Shown here piece by piece: positions 53,737-62,184 of a DNA stretch of 64,000 nt (position 1 is the stretch's first letter; each line of letters opens with the position of its first letter). The notes below the pieces were generated by a model. The model did not search any database. It was given only the letters and a program-made list of their open reading frames with translations, and had not been told where the DNA came from. Origin of the DNA: Aureliella sp046290675 (GTDB taxonomy: Bacteria > Planctomycetota > Planctomycetia > Pirellulales > Pirellulaceae); contig JBKAHA010000016.1 of NCBI GenBank assembly GCA_046290675.1, positions 62,001 to 126,000 of the forward strand. The letters are read 5' to 3'. A program made the position numbers and the translations under genes.

Positions 53737-53791
53737 CCGGCCACTTGGTCATCGTGGTTTCAATACAGGTAGATGCTACGAGGTTAATGCT

Positions 53792-54421
53792 ATGGCAGGA
53801 AAGCGTTTTTCGCTTAAGGCATTGCTCGCACTGACAGCGAGTGTAGCTCTGGTTTTGGCATGCCTGCGTCTCATTCAATCCAACGCGGCTTTACTGCGCG
53901 ATCTGGACCAAGCCCGCTCTGATTTCGCTGCCGCCGAGAATCGTTTTGAACAATGGCGTTCTGATGACGAAAGTAGGTTCTGGGGTGAGAATGGAGATCC
54001 GTTGCTCCTCATGCACCTTGTTGAACCGCATCACACTGCGTTACATCGAATCAAAAACTCGAAGTACCAATCGGTCAATAGAACGCAGCGAGTACGCATG
54101 GATGCAACCAACCTGGAGTTCACCTACGAACTCAGGCTCTTGCGCTCGTTGGATGGAACTGACTTCTATCTGCTCAACTACAGCTTGGGAAATACGACCG
54201 GCCGAGAAGTGATCGAGTATAACGGTGACGCCAGACCGGTTGCAAAATCTCCCGAACTCATCTTGGCGCTGGCCGGTTCAGACGAAGATGCATTCGATCT
54301 GCTTTACGAGCAGACCGAAGACGTGAATCTTCGCAAGCAAATCGATTCGTGGAAGAAAGGCAATGGGCCTCCTCCTGCCTATGAGTTGATGCCTTCAAGC
54401 CCGGCTGGCAGTCGCCCGTGA
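53792..54421 (+). CDS. Membrane-anchored protein of unknown function
   Basis: About 209 residues from ATG 53792 (MAGKRFSLKALLALTASVAL), with one N-terminal helix and a short coiled-coil-like stretch (RDLDQARSDFAAAENRFEQW). The rest is soluble (FTYELRLLRSLDGTDFYLL; LIYEQTED-type helix). No family recognised. An open frame extends upstream, but the ATG at 53792 gives the clean anchor. It follows the HxlR gene by 55 bases. Confidence 0.75.
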   Translation: MAGKRFSLKALLALTASVALVLACLRLIQSNAALLRDLDQARSDFAAAENRFEQWRSDDESRFWGENGDPLLLMHLVEPHHTALHRIKNSKYQSVNRTQRVRMDATNLEFTYELRLLRSLDGTDFYLLNYSLGNTTGREVIEYNGDARPVAKSPELILALAGSDEDAFDLLYEQTEDVNLRKQIDSWKKGNGPPPAYELMPSSPAGSRP

Positions 54422-54618
54422 TGTTGTGAGAAAATGCGTTCCGCTTTTTCGAGACAGCTGGCCATGAGTGATCGTCTAACTCGATGTTGTTGCTGCGGGA
54501 TGACTCCGCATTCCGAAGTGGGCCGAGAAACTGAGCGCAACGGCCCCGGCACATAGGATCGTCATCGCAGTGCCGGGAACAAAGTGGACATGTTGGTTGC
54601 AACGTTGGGGAATCAAAG

Positions 54619-54987
54619 ATGGAAAATGCCCGAAAGAAGATCGATGGAGAATGGCGGGCAATGACAGGATTGCTGGGAAGCGAGCCACTGCCGGACCACA
54701 TCTTGGCCGCAACGGTATTGTCGATTCGCGATCAAAACTACAGCGTCAATTCAGCGGGTAAGATTGATCGCGGTCGTAGCATTTTCGAGCTTGGCCAAAC
54801 TCCCCCAAGAATCACGATTGAAGGTGAGGAAGGCCCCAACAAAGGAAAGACTTTCTGCGCGATTTTTGAGTTCATCGCGGCCGATGAGATTCGGATTGCC
54901 TACGATCTTTCTGGAACGGCTTACCCAGATACTTTTGAGCCTTGTGAAGCAAAATCAAACTACGTCGCGACCTTCAAAAGATGCTGA
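54619..54987 (+). CDS. TIGR03067-like planctomycete domain protein
   Basis: 122 residues from ATG 54619. It opens with KKIDGEWRAMTGLLGSEPLP and later has PRITIEGEEGPNKGKTFCAI, EIRIAYDLSG and ends FKRC; this order (a GxWxxxS/T opening, then a calycin-like beta barrel with a C-terminal Asp/Phe-rich strand) fits the TIGR03067 family, frequent in planctomycetes. Function is unknown. It has no signal peptide and no visible operon partner. Confidence 0.7.
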   Translation: MENARKKIDGEWRAMTGLLGSEPLPDHILAATVLSIRDQNYSVNSAGKIDRGRSIFELGQTPPRITIEGEEGPNKGKTFCAIFEFIAADEIRIAYDLSGTAYPDTFEPCEAKSNYVATFKRC

Positions 54988-55053
54988 ACCGGTTTCGCAT
55001 CTGCGAAGGAATGAGGTTGGTCATATCTGTCTCGTGGCAGAAAGCGGCAAACG

Positions 55054-55386
55054 ATGCTGGGATCTACGATAGCTACCTTGCCAATTTTGATCTGGTTGAT
55101 TGCGTGCTTTGCGACGCTGCCTTTCTATCGCGCCGCTAAAGCGGCGGATTTGCATCCCGGTAGGGCAGCCGGGCTGCCGATCATTTCGGCGGCCGTGGCG
55201 GTTGGGGGCTCCCAGGTTCTGTCATACGCGCTCAGATACTTTTTGCCCTTTGGTGTATCGGTTTCAGTTGCTCGATCAATTACCGCAGTTGCCTCCATCT
55301 TCCTGACGCTCGGCTTCCTCGCGTTCATAAGTCGCAACTGGGCCGTATTGGATAGTCTACGAGACCGTGAAAAACGGAGGCCTTAG
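55054..55386 (+). CDS. Small membrane protein, unknown function
   Basis: 110 residues from ATG 55054 with three predicted membrane helices (TIATLPILIWLIACFATLPF; LPIISAAVAVGGSQVLSYAL; ITAVASIFLTLGFLAFI) and a charged C-terminus (LRDREKRRP). No recognised family. It lies 66 bases after the TIGR03067-like gene on the same strand, so the two may be co-transcribed. Confidence 0.75.
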   Translation: MLGSTIATLPILIWLIACFATLPFYRAAKAADLHPGRAAGLPIISAAVAVGGSQVLSYALRYFLPFGVSVSVARSITAVASIFLTLGFLAFISRNWAVLDSLRDREKRRP

Positions 55387-55502
55387 TCAACGAGTTGACC
55401 CGTGACGAACGACTATCCCTCATATCGCCGGCCGTGTAATTTGATGGTTGACCGTTCTTAGGTCCGTTTAATACCAGTGATCAATTCCGGTCGCCCAAGG
55501 TC

Positions 55503-56108
55503 ATGAAGCACCTTAACCCCGTTCAGTTTGTTCACGGCATTCCAGATTCCATGCGTTGGCATGCAGTTGCGCTTTATGACAGCGCCTTTGGTCCGAAATT
55601 CAGTGTTGCCATGCCGTCGGACGAACAACGTCTTGCTCTACTCTTCGACTCAATCAACCTTTCATGTGCGTTTGGTGCGATCGAAAACGATCGCTTGGTT
55701 GGGATGGCGGGGTATAGAACGGCCGAGGGGGCGTTCACAGACGGGATGACCTACAAAGCATTGCTGAAACACGCAGGCGTAATTCGCGGCAATTGGGCTG
55801 CCATCGTATTCAGTTTGTACGAACGCTCTTTCGCGTCGGGGCAGATGCTTATGGACGGGATCGTGGTCGATTCTTCCGCGCGGAGTCGCGGCATCGGTAC
55901 CGAACTGTTGGACAGGCTGGTGCGATTCGCTGGCGAGTGTGAATACGATAGCGTTCGTTTGGATGTCATTGAAACAAATACTGATGCCCGCAGAATGTAT
56001 GAGCGAAATGGATTCACGGCGACGCACACCGAACACTTCGGCTACTTGAAGTGGCTTCTGGGTTTTGGGGCCTCCACGACGATGGTTCGCATGACCGATT
56101 GTCCCTGA
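55503..56108 (+). CDS. GNAT-family N-acetyltransferase
   Basis: 201 residues from ATG 55503. Acetyl-CoA binding motif A is present as MDGIVVDSSARSRGIGTELL (RxxGIGT), followed by RLDVIETNTDARRMYERNGF, the typical motif B. The N-terminal half has IENDRLVGMAGYR. The substrate (amino group of a small molecule, peptide or tRNA) is not evident. It is a single gene flanked by 100-base spacers. Confidence 0.9.
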   Translation: MKHLNPVQFVHGIPDSMRWHAVALYDSAFGPKFSVAMPSDEQRLALLFDSINLSCAFGAIENDRLVGMAGYRTAEGAFTDGMTYKALLKHAGVIRGNWAAIVFSLYERSFASGQMLMDGIVVDSSARSRGIGTELLDRLVRFAGECEYDSVRLDVIETNTDARRMYERNGFTATHTEHFGYLKWLLGFGASTTMVRMTDCP

Positions 56109-56209
56109 GCGAGACAATACTGTACGTTGGCAAAACTAGATCCCAGGCTGACTGAAGCCAACTAGTTGAATGCGTCGTGAATCTTCGACTCTTTCGGTAA
56201 AGCACTTTA

Positions 56210-56647
56210 ATGAATCACAATGACACTGTCGAAATGCGACTGGGGGAGCTTCTGGTGAGCAGACCCCGAACGGTTTCTGAGTTGGCCCTGACCGTTCGCC
56301 GTTTCGTTGCTGACCGTGCCGTGAACGCGTCCGAGATGTTGTATTCGGGTTACGCCGTGTCAAATGTGTTTTCCTACTCTCACCGCCTTCGAGAAGCGTT
56401 CATCCACATCGCGATCTATTCCAAGCATGTCAACTTGGGCTTTAACCAAGGCACACTGCTACCCGACCCAGCCGGCATTCTCTCCGGCGCCGGTAAACTG
56501 ATTCGTCACGTACGCATTGACTCCGGTTCAAAACTAGAGGAACCCGAGGTTGTCTGCATGATCGACGCAGCGATTGATCTGGGGCGGCGAACGGCTGAGG
56601 AGGCTGAAATGGTGCTGCCAAAAAAGTTTCTCGACAAGAGCGATTGA
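56210..56647 (+). CDS. DUF1801 (YdhG-like) protein
   Basis: 145 residues from ATG 56210. The pattern AFIHIAIYSKHVNLGFNQG and LLPDPAGILSGAGKLIRHV matches DUF1801/YdhG-like proteins, small alpha/beta proteins of unknown function often found near stress or GNAT genes. It follows the GNAT gene by 101 bases on the same strand. No membrane segment. Confidence 0.82.
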   Translation: MNHNDTVEMRLGELLVSRPRTVSELALTVRRFVADRAVNASEMLYSGYAVSNVFSYSHRLREAFIHIAIYSKHVNLGFNQGTLLPDPAGILSGAGKLIRHVRIDSGSKLEEPEVVCMIDAAIDLGRRTAEEAEMVLPKKFLDKSD

Positions 56648-56750
56648 TGCGTAAAACGGAATGGACAGGACAAAATGGATGTACTGATAGTTGCCGCCCT
56701 GCCAGTGACCTGTATCGCTGGTGATCTATTCGGACAAAGGTAACAAGACA

Positions 56751-57362
56751 ATGTCCAGAGCAGCGACTGTTTTCCCCATTGGCCCTCGTCCGTCGCGGTT
56801 TTATTTCTCGGTTGGCGACCACTGGGCCGTGGCTCCAGGCGAGCCCGGTAGCGGAGTCATCGCCTCGCTGGAGTTGAAGAAGATCTCTCGGACGAAGTTT
56901 TTTTTGCCTGGCTGTGTTCTGCCTGCACTCATCTCGTTGGTTGCCGGCATTCACTTCCTTCTAAATGGTGACCGCTTAACGTTGTGTGCTGCACTGGGGG
57001 TGGCGATTGCAATAGCAGGCTTGGCGGTCTTCGTCTTTCGCAACGAGTGGTTAGAGTTGAACAAGCTGTCCAGTCCGTTGTTTGTGCTGCGAAACGAAAA
57101 CATGATTGAGTTGCCCGAAAGCAAGTTTGCATTGAATTCGATTGCCGATGTCGTTTTCGAGTACACCTTTTTTCAGCCTGGCGTAGCTAAGGGAAAAGGA
57201 GCGTTCTCCGAGCTCGACCTGGTGATTCGGGACTGCTCGAAAACTTACCGGACGAATCTACTGGCCCAAAAATCGAACTGGGCGCTTAAGCACGCTCGCG
57301 ACCTAAGTCGCCTAACAAAGGTTCCGCTGACGCGTCGCGTAGTGGGCAGGGCGTCGCGTTAG
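56751..57362 (+). CDS. Membrane protein of unknown function
   Basis: About 203 residues from ATG 56751; an ATG 30 bases upstream also exists. Two adjacent membrane helices (FLPGCVLPALISLVAGIHFL; CAALGVAIAIAGLAVFVFR) separate an N-terminal soluble part from a C-terminal part that looks like a PH- or YdaB-like beta domain (FALNSIADVVFEYTFFQPG; LDLVIRDCSKTYRTNLL). No family recognised. Confidence 0.75.
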   Translation: MSRAATVFPIGPRPSRFYFSVGDHWAVAPGEPGSGVIASLELKKISRTKFFLPGCVLPALISLVAGIHFLLNGDRLTLCAALGVAIAIAGLAVFVFRNEWLELNKLSSPLFVLRNENMIELPESKFALNSIADVVFEYTFFQPGVAKGKGAFSELDLVIRDCSKTYRTNLLAQKSNWALKHARDLSRLTKVPLTRRVVGRASR

Positions 57363-57728
57363 GACGCCGCTGCAGCCTGGACTCCAACTGAACCGAAAGT
57401 AATCACTGAAGCTCAAAGTAGCTTTTCGATTCAATCTATGTCGATTCCGATGGATCACGCCAGGAGAATTTCAAAGCTGCTTCGCCGTGTCGCCAACCAA
57501 ACAATTTAGGATGACGCTGGCCTAAGACTAGGCTGACAATACAAGCTAAAGCGGGCGAAATCACAGTACACTAACAAACTCGAATCCACGAAACCCGATG
57601 ATATCAATTTCAACAATCCGAAAAGCTCGTCTTGTTTGGGCCAACGAAATGAAAGCGTTCGAATTGCGGTTGGCGGGCAGGCACTCCTGCATCCAGGATG
57701 CCGTTGGACTTATTGAGTTAGGATCGCT
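57363..57728. other. Gene-free stretch
   Basis: About 366 bases between two plus-strand genes. It holds several short inverted repeats (for example gcatcc/ggatgc near 57690-57702), but I could not fit them to a known element. No gene or RNA called. Confidence 0.45.
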
Positions 57729-58274
57729 GTGAAAAAATTTAATCCGGTGCTGCCGTTGTTTGTATTTGTTGGCTTCGTCGCTGTGACGATCGGTTGGCTT
57801 CGTGAGCGGGCAACATCCAACGAGCTGCGGGCGGAAGTTCAGCGTCTCAAAAATCACTTGGGACCGGACTACTTTTGGCAAATGTACCATGCCGATCCCG
57901 ATCGAAGCGCTTTTGCTAATGATCCGCTTGATTCGGTGAACACGCAGACCAAGGAATTATTTCACGCGCTGCTGCAGCAACCTGAGGTCTGGAAGAATGG
58001 CTTGGTCTACTATCTAGGGCTCGAACGCGTCAGAGAGACTCTGGATCCCGAGATTACCATGCAAGTCTGGTGGAGAGGCGAATCGGCTGACAGCGACGGC
58101 AATCGACACTATGTGTATCTTGCTGATCGAGAACGCTCGAGCCACTCCCCATTTGCCTCAGCCTTTATTGTGACAGATATGAAGCACCAAGTTATTGCAT
58201 GGCAGGGTACCGACATCGATGGCCCAAAGGTTTCGCACATTGAATTACTGGGGAGAGGTTCCCAACTACCCTGA
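57729..58274 (+). CDS. Membrane-anchored protein of unknown function
   Basis: 181 residues, start codon GTG 57729. One N-terminal helix (FNPVLPLFVFVGFVAVTIGW), a short helical region with ELRAEVQRLKNHLG, then a soluble domain (LVYYLGLERVRETLD; MQVWWRGESADSDG; HSPFASAFIVTD). No recognised family. It resembles the other small anchored proteins of this stretch in layout (anchor, coil, soluble domain). It converges on the sulfatase gene at 58459. Confidence 0.72.
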   Translation: MKKFNPVLPLFVFVGFVAVTIGWLRERATSNELRAEVQRLKNHLGPDYFWQMYHADPDRSAFANDPLDSVNTQTKELFHALLQQPEVWKNGLVYYLGLERVRETLDPEITMQVWWRGESADSDGNRHYVYLADRERSSHSPFASAFIVTDMKHQVIAWQGTDIDGPKVSHIELLGRGSQLP

Positions 58275-58458
58275 AGTATGTTGAAGGCTCACGTCACAAC
58301 GGCGACTCGGGGCATTTTTCGAGGACGGTTAGCAAAACACATCTCTCGGAACGACTATAGAGATCCTACCGGGGCCGAATACACTGCGTCGTGCTTAGTT
58401 TCCCAACCTGCAGAAACGCATTGAGGCCGACCCGAGCTACCGAAAACGACGTATTGCC

Positions 58459-60570
58459 TTATTCCGAGGTACTTCGAAGTTTTTTCAGGTACCAAGTTGT
58501 TTTGTCGCCCGGCTCTCCCGCACGGATGATGAGACGGAAAGGATGTCGTCCGGCCGCAAGTTTTCGCTCGGAGCTGCTCGCTTTGCCGGCACTTCGAAGA
58601 TCGATTGCGTGCCCTTCATGCAAACGCATAAAGCAGGCGGAATCGGAATTCAGACGAACGGAATGTGAACCTTCTTCGGCAACCTTGAAGCTTCCCCTGA
58701 TCTCGTAGACTCCGGACGCCGGTGCCGTAAACGTAAGCTCGTCTTGAGTGTTCAAGGTAAGGTGATCGGAAATCTCGATTCCTTTGCCGTCGGGAGTCGG
58801 GACGTAACCAACTTGATCTGGGATTGGGTAGCGGAGCACCTTGTACCCAGAACCTACGTGCTCGGTTGCAGGAATGACGGCGTCGTCGTACGGGCGGACC
58901 GCAGAATCATTGCGACTGCGAACTTGAAGCACCTTGGCCTTCATCCTCAATTGCAGCTGCTGCATTGCGGCCGACGTGTTCGCCAAGTTAACCGCCTCGT
59001 CGAAATCCGTTGCTACGTCGTAAATTTCGAAGTCGTCATCGGCTGATTCAATGTTGTAACGGACGCCCTTGTATAGCTTGCCGTCTTCCCCTTTCATGCG
59101 GATGACTTGCATTTGTTTGCGGCGTCGTGAACGATGCGATTCGAGAAAGTCCTGGTAATCGGGAGTCTTGCCGCCGTTTTCATATTCAATGTAGATCAGG
59201 CTTTCGGGTTGTTTGCCTTCGCCCGTCAATGTGGGTAGCAAGGAGACGCCGTCGCATCTTGCTGGCGCGGGGACTCCAGCAGCGTCACAGAATGTGGCCA
59301 TCCAGTCGTGGAACTGGGAAGGCGTGCTATCGATTCGGTTTGAAGCAATTTTGCCTTTCCACCACGCAAGTGTTGGCATCCTGATTCCACCTTCCCAGCA
59401 ATCCCGTTTGGTTCCGTCGAACGGACCATAGGATTGAAATGCTTGCGGTGTGTAGCTCGCGGAGCCCCAAGATTCTCCGGCCAAGTAGGCTTCGTGGTGT
59501 GGGCCGTTGTCGTTCGTGAATACGACAAGGGTATCTTCAGCGAGTCCCAATTCTTCCAGTGTCTCGTTGAGATCGCCGACCGCGGAGTCAATTCGACGAA
59601 CCATCGTTGCAAATCGCTTTTCGACGTCCGCCCATGGCTGATTGGCGTAGTCAGGATGGATGAACGAGTCCACTTCGCCCGTGGCCGTGTTGATCGCAGG
59701 CTGCGCAATGGAATTCGGATTCGCTCCACCGGTCCATTGCAATCCGCCGTCGATGCCTCCGCCGCTGGGGTACGGGATGGTTGGAATCTGCAAAGCAGCA
59801 TGCGGTGTATCGTAATTGAGCATGAGAAAGAACGGTTGGTCTGGCTCGCTCTCCCTATGAGTCTTTAGGAAGTACTTTGCACGTGCGGTAAACAAGTCGG
59901 TCGTGTAGCACTTCGAAAGGGACTCGCTAATTTCATGGTCGCCAGACTCATCTGAAAACCACAGATCAGGAACCCCTTGGTGCCCTTCGTTGGCAAGCTT
60001 CCAAGGATCATTGGGATAGTGTAGGTGTCCGGCATAATGGCTGACATAGCCGAAGAACTCGTCAAAACCTCGCTTGGTTGGATAAGACGGCCAGTCGGCG
60101 GGGGTGCCGGTCTGCTGTCTGTCTTTCGGGCCACCCTGCAATCCATATTTGCCGATCATGCATGTGCGGTAGCCGGCTTCTCGCAGTACGGAACCGAGCG
60201 TGTGGTTATCCTCCAGCTCTTTGTCAAACTGATTGTTCCGAATGACTGCGTTGCCCTGATGAACGCCCGTCAAAAGCGAGGAACGACTCGGAGCGCACAC
60301 AGGAGCCGGGCAGTAGTGGGCTCGCATCTGAAGCCCACCCGCAGCCAATCGGTCTAGCTGAGGCGTCTGGTGCCGTTTGTCATGCGCGGATTTGTTTTGG
60401 TAGAAAACGCCCAAGTCGCCCCAGCCAAGATCGTCTGTAAAAACAAGGACGATATTCGGTTGCGTCGCCTGAGCCGAAGAGCCGATGAGTAATGCAAACA
60501 GAAGGAACTGGGATGTCGAAAGTGTGAGTTGCACGGGCGATCTGTGATTGGCGAGGCGGCTGTGTGTCAT
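58459..60570 (-). CDS. Secreted sulfatase, type I, with C-terminal beta domain
   Basis: 703 residues from ATG 60570. A signal peptide lies around LSTSQFLLFALLIGSSAQA. Motifs: PNIVLVFTDDLGWGDLG, VCAPSRSSLLTGVH (modified Cys at about 92), MIGKYGLQGG, VFTNDNGPHHEAYL (second metal site). The catalytic part ends near 560; the remaining 140 residues form a beta-rich domain (APASGVYEIRGSFKVAEEG) that may bind carbohydrate. The active-site loop GKYGLQG departs from the usual GKWHLG. Third gene of an operon-like set with another sulfatase (129-base gap) and the GH2-GH43 gene. Confidence 0.93.
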   Translation of the reverse strand: MTHSRLANHRSPVQLTLSTSQFLLFALLIGSSAQATQPNIVLVFTDDLGWGDLGVFYQNKSAHDKRHQTPQLDRLAAGGLQMRAHYCPAPVCAPSRSSLLTGVHQGNAVIRNNQFDKELEDNHTLGSVLREAGYRTCMIGKYGLQGGPKDRQQTGTPADWPSYPTKRGFDEFFGYVSHYAGHLHYPNDPWKLANEGHQGVPDLWFSDESGDHEISESLSKCYTTDLFTARAKYFLKTHRESEPDQPFFLMLNYDTPHAALQIPTIPYPSGGGIDGGLQWTGGANPNSIAQPAINTATGEVDSFIHPDYANQPWADVEKRFATMVRRIDSAVGDLNETLEELGLAEDTLVVFTNDNGPHHEAYLAGESWGSASYTPQAFQSYGPFDGTKRDCWEGGIRMPTLAWWKGKIASNRIDSTPSQFHDWMATFCDAAGVPAPARCDGVSLLPTLTGEGKQPESLIYIEYENGGKTPDYQDFLESHRSRRRKQMQVIRMKGEDGKLYKGVRYNIESADDDFEIYDVATDFDEAVNLANTSAAMQQLQLRMKAKVLQVRSRNDSAVRPYDDAVIPATEHVGSGYKVLRYPIPDQVGYVPTPDGKGIEISDHLTLNTQDELTFTAPASGVYEIRGSFKVAEEGSHSVRLNSDSACFMRLHEGHAIDLRSAGKASSSERKLAAGRHPFRLIIRAGEPGDKTTWYLKKLRSTSE

Positions 60571-60699
60571 GATTCGTTTTGCTTTTCAGAGGGCGTTCAC
60601 TGTGGAGGTAGTCTAACCCACTGGGACGGCCAAGACCTGTTCTTGCAGTTCACATCGACGAAGGTAACGAAGCGAGGTCCCTAACAGATTTGGGCACAG

Positions 60700-62139
60700 T
60701 TATGGTGTTTCGGAGGCCTGTGGTTCTGCTGCCGACTCCACCGGAAGCTTCCATTCTGCGGGAGGCCACTTGCTGGGCGTAGGCAGCGCTGTTCGGGTTG
60801 GTGGTCCCACGAGAGTTGAAAATTTTTCGAGCTCGTTCTGCAGCATGCTCAGAATACCGTCGGGCGGATGTTCGGAACTCATCGACTCGCCGGGATCCGT
60901 CGACAGATCGTAAAGCGAACCATCTTTGAGCTTCCAACGATCGGAAACAACGGTTTCCTGATCAAGCAAGAGAGTACGTTTTGGCGGCTGTTGGTGACCA
61001 GCCAAAAATGGAAGCAGGTTGATACCGTCGCCACCACTGTGCTCATGCCCGGCAGCCGCCAGCATCGTTGGCAAGATGTCGATATAGCTGGCAAGTGATT
61101 CGTATCTTCGGTCGCCTTCAATCCGTTGAGGCCATCGCAGCATTGCGACGACTCGAACTCCGCCTTCCCAAGTCGTGAATTTGTTGCCTCGTAGTGGCAG
61201 GTTGCTCCCTCCGTGCTTCGGAATACCGCCGTTGTCACTATGGAACAAGATAAGCGTGTTTTCGCGTAAACCGTTCTTGTCTATCGCACGCAAGATTCGA
61301 TCCACATTTTGATCAAGCGAGGAAACCATCCCAGCGAATGTCTGGCGTACGGTATTGCCTTTGCCACGCCTGCCGTATTGAGGGGCATTCTCTCGCTTCG
61401 CGATCCCCTTGTCCGTGTTTGGTGCAGTTTGACCGTTTGGGTCGAATCCGTAGGCATCTAGGTCGGTGCGCTTGGCCTGAATCGGTGAGTGCGGCGCGTT
61501 GAAGGCAACGTACATATAAAACGGAGATTCACCGTCGTGCGAGTTGATGAATTCCTCAGCGGCTTTTCCGATGAGATCCGTTGAGTAGCCATCCTCGGGC
61601 ACACTATCGAAGTTCCGGTGCCAGTCGAGTTCTCCGAACCGTTCACGGCTGAAGTAATCGATCGCGCCATTGTAGTGACCGTAGAATTCCGTGAATCCGT
61701 GATTCAGTGGATGGAACTTCGTTGATGCCAGTCCTAGATGCCACTTGCCAAGCATGATTCGACGCGCGTAGCCAGCTTCGGCAAGGAGTTCCGGTACAGT
61801 CGCTTCGCCAGGTGGGAGACCATGACGCTGTGTCGGAGACACGACACCACCCCAGATTCCAAATCGAAACGGATAACGCCCGGTGAGGGCACCGGCGCGC
61901 GTGGGCGAGCAAATAGGGGTGACGTAAAAGCGATCGAGCACGACCGATTCGTTTGCGAGTTGGTCGATTGCCGGCGTTTTGATTTCGCTGCCATGAAACC
62001 CGACGTCATTCCAGCCAAGATCGTCGACAATGATGTGGATGATGTTCGGCTGAACATTGGGCTTGATGTCCGCCATGGAAAGCGAGGGCCAATGCATAGT
62101 GATGGCGACTAACAGGATGCCAAAACGAATTGCTTTCAT
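60700..62139 (-). CDS. Secreted sulfatase, arylsulfatase B-like
   Basis: 479 residues from ATG 62139; signal peptide MKAIRFGILLVAITMHWPSL. Motifs: PNIIHIIVDDLGWNDVGFHG, PICSPTRAGALTGRYPFRFG (CxPTR variant, modified Cys at about 77), MLGKWHLGLAS and LFHSDNGGIP. The overall pattern, including the GxxGVVSPTQRHGLPPGE stretch, is that of arylsulfatase B/N-acetylgalactosamine-4-sulfatase-like enzymes. It lies 45 bases after the GH2-GH43 gene and before another sulfatase, all minus, which suggests one polysaccharide-degradation transcript. Confidence 0.94.
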   Translation of the reverse strand: MKAIRFGILLVAITMHWPSLSMADIKPNVQPNIIHIIVDDLGWNDVGFHGSEIKTPAIDQLANESVVLDRFYVTPICSPTRAGALTGRYPFRFGIWGGVVSPTQRHGLPPGEATVPELLAEAGYARRIMLGKWHLGLASTKFHPLNHGFTEFYGHYNGAIDYFSRERFGELDWHRNFDSVPEDGYSTDLIGKAAEEFINSHDGESPFYMYVAFNAPHSPIQAKRTDLDAYGFDPNGQTAPNTDKGIAKRENAPQYGRRGKGNTVRQTFAGMVSSLDQNVDRILRAIDKNGLRENTLILFHSDNGGIPKHGGSNLPLRGNKFTTWEGGVRVVAMLRWPQRIEGDRRYESLASYIDILPTMLAAAGHEHSGGDGINLLPFLAGHQQPPKRTLLLDQETVVSDRWKLKDGSLYDLSTDPGESMSSEHPPDGILSMLQNELEKFSTLVGPPTRTALPTPSKWPPAEWKLPVESAAEPQASETP

Positions 62140-62184
62140 CGAGTTCGATTCCCAATCCTGAATTCAAATGTAGTGCAGCCGAAT

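Noticed and set aside
53737..57728. Possible integron cassette array (many small same-strand genes, GTTRRRY-like and RYYYAAC-like words between them)
   Set aside because: No interval has a matched attC pair with the right spacing and symmetry, and no integrase is present.
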